Of a DNA stretch of 41,098 nt, positions 34,656 through 41,098 are shown piece after piece; within the stretch, counting starts at the first letter, position 1, and every line of letters starts with the position of its first letter. The stretch covers positions 1 to 41,098 of the forward strand of contig WION01000472.1 in assembly GCA_015039365.1 (NCBI GenBank). Reading direction: 5' to 3'. The DNA is from Amanita rubescens. Its lineage: Eukaryota; Basidiomycota; Agaricomycetes; Agaricales; Amanitaceae. The position numbers and the translations under genes are program-made. Below the pieces are notes generated by a model, which saw nothing but the letters and a program-made list of their open reading frames with translations, had not been told where the DNA came from and did not search any database.

Positions 34656-37600
34656 ATGACAGACATTGCTCATGCACATGCTTCTGGTATGTCATAATGT
34701 CAAAGGTTTACATGGCAGACTCAGACTTGGATGTAGATGTTCAAGAAGAAATTGCTGTGCGCAGGCAGCAATTCAGATGCCCCTGTTTTCGTATTCTTGT
34801 CATAGGAAGGGCTAATGCTGGCAAGACTACAATCCTTGAGAAGGTTTGTGGGGTAGCAAAAGGAACAAAGCCAATCATTGTGTACAATGAGAAGAGTAAG
34901 TTTGACACCAAAACCCAATCTACTTAAATTCCTTAGAAATTGTCAGATAACAAACTAATGCCTGATGATACACATGCAACCCCATCAATTGATGTAAGTT
35001 AAATCATTCAGTAAAGATGTACTTAGCATGACACATGTAACAAGAGAGGCATTCATGATATTGAACATCAGATTACATATGAAGGGAGCAACTTTATCTT
35101 CCATGACTCTCAAGATTTTGAGTCTGGTGCAAGGGAGGAGTTAGATGTTGTTTGGGATTTCATCAAAAAGAGGTCTGCTGCAGCTGAGCTCAAAGATCAG
35201 TTACATGCAATTTGGTATTCATGTCTTTATTTTGATAAATGACTAACCTACATAGATCCAAACAGGTACTGTATACCTATGGACAGTGCTCGCCCATTGT
35301 TGCCTTCAGAACTGGACTTCTTTGATAAAGGGACAGGAAGGGGTAAATGAATCAAATTAATATTTTGGCTGTGCTGGAAATTAACCATTATTTCCACAGT
35401 TCCTTTGGTTGTTGTATTCACCAAATTTGATGGTCAAATCATCCAAGAATCTGGAAAATTGAATGACATTGAGGATGATGGAGCTAAGTGGGACATGGCC
35501 AGGAAGAATGCTGAGATCACTTTTCAGACTACTTATCTTCCTAAAGTCATGAATGTTCAATATCCACCAAAAGCCTATGTGAGACTGGAAGGTAAGAATG
35601 AAGCTCTTCCTGCTTTAACAGATACATATCATATTTTATTAGATATGGATATGCCAGAAAATGACTGTCCTGAATTGAGTGAGAAGACAGCCTTTGCAAT
35701 TGATGATGCCAGTCTACAAGAACTGTTTGTCTCAACACAAATGAACAATCTTGACCTTTGTGTTAAATCTGGACTTCAGTGAGTATCAAACTAACTTGTT
35801 TTGCTTTTAATGAAATGTTGAGTGTCCAGACATGTCTTGAAACGAGAGGAAACCTCATTGGAGGATGCCTTTCTCATTGTACTCAGCAAATTTCCACATT
35901 ACTGGGTACTTACAAAACAAGGCTCATATGGGTATAAGAAAACTAAGTAAAAATCAGGTTGCCAGAGAAGTAAGTATGTTTTACAAAGATGTGAAATGCC
36001 AGTGATTGTGCAAACTCAAGGTCAATGTAAGTATCACAATTTACCTTCTTTCATGATTGCCCCAACCAACAAATAAGGATGATGTATGTTGACATAAATT
36101 CACCCATCCAAATATTTAATCATTTCTGAAACAACATTATATTAAGAAACACAATGACATTGATGTGAGTATCACACAAATGTTCTTGCCATAAATCTGA
36201 TGCCTTTGACAACAGTGGGCAAGTGATTTCAAATGATAAAGATCTTTGATCAGTATTGATCTCATGATAAATAGTTTGTGAGTGATGCTACTCATATATC
36301 AAGGAAATATTAAATGGGCAATAGCAAGTAAGTGATAATGGACATTTTTGTGATAATTTCATTATATGCAATCTGATAAACAGGAAGTAATTTAAACTTG
36401 TCTCTGAGGCAATTAAATTGTATCTCATCCCATAATCAGGCAGTGAGTGATAATTCTATTTGGTCAGGAAGTCACATGTCATGCATCTCCTGTGATACAG
36501 ATTGTAAGTGATGGAATATTCCTCAATTGCAAGAAGTGTCACCATGTTTTTGACTAATAGAAAGTAAGTGATATTGTGGTTTTGCATCTCAAATCATCAG
36601 ATGGCTTACAGGCTGTGAGCAACATCACTGAGCTAAGGAGTTTTATTTGGTCTCAACCTGTGACCAACAGGCTGTAAGTTGCACTGTATCATTTTTGTGG
36701 AGTAGCATCTCTCAAGATACACAGGGAGTGAGTGAAATTGCATAGAAATCTGCAATAACTGTCTCAGTATTATCCTGGGAGATTGTGAGTGCAAGTGCAA
36801 GTCCCTCAATTACAGTCCATCAATGATGAACAGGAAGTAAGTGATATTGCACCTCTGTTTTCAGAATAATATCCCAATATATACAAAACTACAAAGAGTG
36901 AGCAATTTCATTATGTATTGGACTATATCAAATTTCATCATCTTAACAGGAAGTTTGTGTTGCTGCCTTTTAGCTAATCAACCTGATTAATGCATTTCTG
37001 GTCAAATAGTGAGTGCATGGTGAAACACTTGGTGCAGCTCAACATGCAGCTTACATCTCATACAGGTAGTGAGCCCACTGCATTGTTTTCATTGTGTTGT
37101 TGCATTTTATCCCATGACCAACAGTATGTGAGTGATACTGCATTTCTTTCTTTACCATACAGTCTCATTGCATTTCATCCCATAACCAACAGTATGTGAG
37201 TGGCACTGTATTTCTTTCTTTACCATGCAGTCTCATTGCATTTCATCCCATGACCAACAGGAAGTGAGTGACACTGCATTTTCTTTTTTACCATGCAGTC
37301 TCATTGCATTTCATCCTACTATGGCCAACAGGGAGTGAGCACACAGCATATGGTCATGTGACAGTCTCATTACATTTCCTGTGACCAACAGAGAGTGAGT
37401 GACCATGAATTGTTTCTTCATCTCATTGCATTTTATCCCACAACAAACAGGAAGCAAGTCACATTGCATGTTTTTTCTTAACCATGCAGTCTCATTGCAT
37501 TTCATCCCATGGACAACAGGGAGTGAGCTCTTTCTTTGCCATGTAGTCTTATTGGACTTCCTTTGACCAACAGAGAGTGAGTGATACTGCATTGTTTTCT

Positions 37601-40117
37601 TTGTGTCATTGCATTTCATCCCATGACAAACAGGAAGCAAGTGACACTGCCTTTTTTTCTTAACCATGCAGTCTCATTGCATTTCATCCCATGGCCAACA
37701 GGGAGTGAGCACAATGCATTTCTTCCTTTATCATGCAGTCTCATTGCATTTCATCTCATGACCAACAGATTGTGAGTGACACTGCATTTTTTCTATACCA
37801 TGCAGTTTCATTGCATTTCATTCCACTGTGGTCAACAGGGAGTGAGTGACACTGAATTTTTTCTCTGTCATGCAGCCTCATTGTATTTCATCCCATGATC
37901 AACAGGCAGTGAGCACACTGCATTGTTTTCTTTACCATGCAGTCTCATTGGTTTTATCTGATGACCAACAGATAGTGAGTGACTGCATTTTTTCCTCTTA
38001 CAATGGAGTCTCACTTTGCATTTCATCCTGTGGCCAACAGGGAGTGAGTGATACTGCACTTTTCTTTATCATCATTCAAGAACTTGTTGCATTTTATGAC
38101 CAATAGGCAGTGAGTGACATTGCATTTTGTCTCATTCCATTTCATCCCATGATCAAAGTATGTGAGTGACAGACACTGCATTTCTTTCTTCACCATGCAA
38201 TTCTCATTGCATTTAATCCCATGACCAACAGGAAGTGAGTGACACTGCAATTTTTTACCATGCAGTCTCATTGCATTTCATCCCATGGCCAATAGGGAGT
38301 GAGCATGTGACTGCATCTCTTTCTTTACTATGCAGTCTCATCACAATTCATCCCATAACTAACAGATTGTGAGTCACATTGCATTTTTTTCTTTACTATG
38401 CATTTCATCCCATGGCCAACAGGGAGTGAGTGCCACTGCATTTTCTTCTGCCACATTCTCAGTCAGAATCTCATTGCATTTCATCCCATGACCAACAGCT
38501 GGTGAGTGATACTTTCTTTTTCCCTTTATCATGCTGTCTCATTTCATTTTATTTTATGGCTAACAGAAAGTGAGCAATGTTATTCCTTTCTCCACTTGAA
38601 CATCTAAGCAAGCCCAATTCTCAATCAACAGGAAGTAAGACTTATGTCCAAAACCAAACTATCATAATTAAAACTTCCCTTAAACAACAGAGAGTGACCC
38701 TTTACATTCTCTTTGTGAACACTTGACAAGTTATATCTGACATCATGTGTCACAGGATGTAAGTGATTTAGCAATTTATTACAATAGATGGTTGCAACAA
38801 ATGTTATCTTATATGTATAACAAATAGAAAGTGAGCAGAATCTTATATTCAATTAACCAATCATATTTATAACTAACAGAGAGTGAGTGTCACCATTGCA
38901 TTGGGTGGCCTTATCTTAACACATCCCACAACCAATAGCAAGTGAGTTTACCACTGCTGTGGCACTGCCTTTATGGTCAGGAACTTTATCTCATCACATT
39001 TCATGAGCAACAGCAAGTGAGTAACACAATCATTTTTAAACTCACATGTCTCATGCACCTCTTATGGTCAATAGTTTGTAAGTTTGGACAATGCTTCTTC
39101 CAGTTCTATCTCATTATTATAATTAGGTTGTGTGTGACACCAGGCCTTGCTGCCACCTATATCACTTGACAATAGCATTTGTTTTTTATTATTATCAACA
39201 ACAGAAAGTGAGGGCAGTACTCTTTTCCTTTTGCATGGTATTTCACTCATGATTGTAGAGAGTAAGTGAAATTGAAATTCCATCCAGAATGTTGCCTTTG
39301 ATATATTTTGATAGAAAGTAAATGAAAATCTATTCCTCTGCTCCATACATTGACAATTATCCTTGTATTTATAGATTGTAATATTATATACCTTCAATTG
39401 TTCCAAGTACCTTTCTCTAATGGTTCCTTCTTGCTAGGTGAGAAATACCACAAAATATCAACAACCTTGCTAACCTAGCATTAGATTGTATGTGCACCAC
39501 CATACTGCACTTGAGGTTTCATTCTTCCTCTGATCAGCCTGAACTCCTTTCATTGTTTGGAGTCTCAGCAACTGTAGGACACATTCTTGCAAATCTGTAT
39601 GCATAGCTAATGTGCTGCTCTTCATTTAGTTTGTAGGTCCACCACCAAGTAGAATTTGGTAGCTTCATGTTTCCATCGTCAGCCTCAACTTCACTCCTTG
39701 TTTGGAAAATCACAAAAGTTCTCAGCAAATGTAAGACCCCTCCCTCCTGATGTGATATTGCAATTGTCAATTGATGCTCTTGTGATCAGGCTACTTCTTG
39801 CCAAATCTTAGCTGGTAGTGCATACCTTTTCATTTAAATCTCAGAGGGATTGACATTTTTAAGCAATGAATGTCATTGCAAAACTCTCATTTTGGAGAGT
39901 AAAGCCAGCTAAGGAATCACCAGCTAAGACCTCAATCATGTCTAAGCTGCTATTTCAGAAGGTCCAGCCATTTGATCAATTAATCATGGATGGCTTGGAT
40001 CAGTTCAAAAGGGAAGGCTATGTAGATAAACTGAAAGCTTGCATTACCTCAGTGTCTTTGCCTGCTAATCATCAAGATCTATGTGGATTCATTTATGATC
40101 TGATAGCACAAATCTGA
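34656..40117 (+). CDS. G-domain (GTPase) protein whose central part is encoded by an array of tiny exons
   Basis: Start ATG 34656 (MTDIAHAHAS; ATG 34697 is an alternative). G1 P-loop is GRANAGKTT, then ATPSID, RGIHDIEHQITYEGS, FHDSQDFESGAREE (G3-like DSQDFESG) and VVVFTKFDG (G4 TKxD). This resembles a mushroom-specific family of G-domain proteins of unknown role. Ordinary exons run to LSKFPHYW (about 35931). Then come phase-0 exons of 12 (35958-35969, VARE), 6 (36021-36026), 6 (36078-36083) and 18 bases (36147-36164, KHNDID). The array of 3-base exons follows (separate entry). After it come exons of 36 (39538-39573, PELLSLFGVSAT), 48 (39683-39730) and 25 bases (39790-39814). The last exon (39861-40117) ends DLCGFIYDLIAQI with TGA. 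The phase at both array ends agrees with in-frame passage. The full transcript structure is inference. Confidence 0.8.
36165..39637 (+). repeat. Array of about 52 units: 3' splice site, one triplet, 5' splice site
   Basis: Every 50-78 bases the pattern (C/T)AG-NNN-GTRAGT recurs with exactly three bases between the acceptor AG and the donor. Clean triplets start at 36216 TGG, 36275 TTT, 36325 CAA, 36384 GAA, 36440 GCA, 36501 ATT, 36561 AAA, 36612 GCT, 36671 GCT, 36725 GGA, 36782 ATT and 36834 GAA. They continue, for example, at 37125 TAT, 37261 GAA, 37332 GGA, 38499 CTG, 38756 GAT, 39127 GTT and 39375 ATT, to 39630 TTT. None is a stop. Three or four donors are GCAAGT. The units at about 36897 and 37010 are irregular, and at 39437 acceptor and donor touch. 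Units from about 37080 to 38500 are near-identical (donor GTGAGTGACACTGC, middle CCATGCAGTCTCATTGC, end ATGACCAACAG). Flanking units share little beyond the splice-like core. Confidence 0.85.
39538..39730 (+). repeat. Duplicated exon pair within the GTPase gene
   Basis: The exon at 39538-39573 (PELLSLFGVSAT) and the exon at 39683-39730 (PQLHSLFGKSQKFSAN) share P-x-L-x-SLFG-x-S. They also share their flanks: the acceptor ends TCAGCCT, and the donor side reads CTCAGCAA followed by GTA. Both are multiples of three. The copies, with the sequence between them, look like an old duplication of about 145 bases. Confidence 0.65.
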
Positions 40118-41098
40118 TAATGGTATGTGGTTCAGCAACTTATTTTATGTCTATGTTCCATGAAGCTTAAAGTTCTGTAGGAAAGATCATACACAACATC
40201 CATTTCTAGGAGTTTTCAGACAGCACCTAGCACATGTCAACATATGCCATGGCACCTCCCCCTAGTGTACACTACTCAAGCTCCTCATCTCTCATTTTTA
40301 CATACATTCCATGCAGAGCTATTCCTACTTACATATGAAAGTCCCATTCATTATTTTATGTCTATATTCCATGCAGCTCAAGTTTCCATAGGACACAGTG
40401 ACATCCATTCCTAACAGTTTGCAGACAGCACCTAGCACATGTGGACATATGTATGCCATGGTCCTTTTTCTTCATGCCTTCCCCCAGTGTACATTACATG
40501 GCAAGCTCCTTCTGCCTGATTAATCTCATTTTCCATCCAGGGACCAGAGGTATTCCTATAAGTTATGAGAGTCCAATTGATTTTTTGTTTGTAATAGAAG
40601 TCATTATTAAAACCTCATGCATTGACACAAAAATTGGCACAATGTCATCAGCCAATCTATGGCATAATACCACAACATACCTTGTGATCACCACCCATCC
40701 TCAAACTTCTAAACCATATAGCAGTGACTACCCTCTACAGCTGTCTTGGACCATCCGTACCCTCAACTACCACTACTAGTAGCTTGGGGAGTGCTATCAA
40801 CATTGCTGCATGGCCAAACAGCACAGAAACCTGTTCACACCATTTAGTGTGGGAGTAGCAAAAGCAACCTTTACCCATCTCCACAAAACCTAACTTAACT
40901 TCAACTTCAACAAACCTTTACTAATTACGCAGCATATCCATATGTTGTTCCCACCTCCTACTGCAGGGGAGGACAACAGCAATGACAATGAGGGCAAAAC
41001 AACATCCTTGATGAGCAAACAAGGCTTCTGTAACCTGGACACCTTCAATCCTTATCTGCCAACAGATCAGCATCAACACCACCGAGAGTCCTAACCTA
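40118..41098. other. AT-rich 3' flank with a direct repeat
   Basis: No gene is recognised after the GTPase stop. Two diverged direct copies lie at about 40140-40275 and 40351-40497. They share TTATTTTATGTCTAT, TTCCATG, AGACAGCACCTAGCACATGT, ACATATG, GCCATGG and AGTGTACA. The spacing between copies is about 210 bases. The remaining sequence up to 41098 shows nothing I can name. Confidence 0.55.

Noticed and set aside
37311..38271. Several 60-118-codon frames on both strands of the array
   Set aside because: They are translations of the tandem unit in wrong frames (recurring LPVCHGMKCNE-like strings) and carry no independent signal.
36165..39637. CRISPR-like array
   Set aside because: The regular spacing resembles repeats and spacers, but there is no constant repeat with unique spacers. 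The whole unit is repeated in the core and only splice signals persist outside it. The genome is eukaryotic.
36165..39637. Plain minisatellite inside one long intron
   Set aside because: This explains the core but not the flanking units, where everything except AG-NNN-GTRAGT has diverged while the three-base spacing is kept. It stays the main alternative until cDNA is seen.

Overview
The window reads as nuclear DNA of a filamentous basidiomycete, most likely an Agaricomycete. The genes are dense, on both strands, and cut by many short introns of about 45-60 bases. The gene set fits: a DyP peroxidase, an F-box protein of the mushroom type, a divergent G-protein alpha subunit, a KRE2/MNT1-type mannosyltransferase and MON2. 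There is no bacterial operon structure. All gene names are by recognition of conserved motifs; no search was run.

Layout. 1-1478: nothing recognised. 1479-16302 is mostly minus strand: DyP peroxidase, an APC-family amino-acid/GABA/choline-type permease, an F-box protein, a plus-strand tRNA-Gly(CCC), a G-alpha subunit, a 1.4 kb gap, then a PMS1 mismatch-repair gene. 16759-18798 (+) is a multi-pass membrane protein with an Arg/Ser-rich tail. Next come an APH-like kinase (-), an unrecognised gene (+), an alpha/beta hydrolase (-), magnesium-dependent phosphatase 1 (-), a divergent GT15 mannosyltransferase (+) and a long intact MON2 gene (+, 27324-33359). Behind MON2 lies a decayed fragment of the ribosome-biogenesis gene RPF1 (-).

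From about 34640 the DNA changes character: AT-rich and visibly poor in CpG. It holds one gene, a G-domain (GTPase) protein at 34656-40117. Its first 1.3 kb is ordinary. Between about 36165 and 39637 it becomes an array of splice-like units in which a 3' splice site, exactly three bases, and a 5' splice site recur every 50-78 bases. I count 52 such triplets. The clear coding exons before and after the array are in a compatible phase, no clean triplet is a stop codon, and the first twelve decode as WFQEAIKAAGIE. Read literally, this is a protein segment built from single-codon exons. It is the most unusual object in the window.

A second theme is very small exons elsewhere (permease exons of 9, 13, 15, 18, 20 and 22 bases; probably one of 7 bases in the mannosyltransferase) and recurrent GC-AG introns. 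A third is that several left-hand genes, above all PMS1, contain one-base frame breaks that I could not reconcile by splicing. These may be assembly errors or real decay. MON2, MDP-1, the F-box gene and the GTPase show none.
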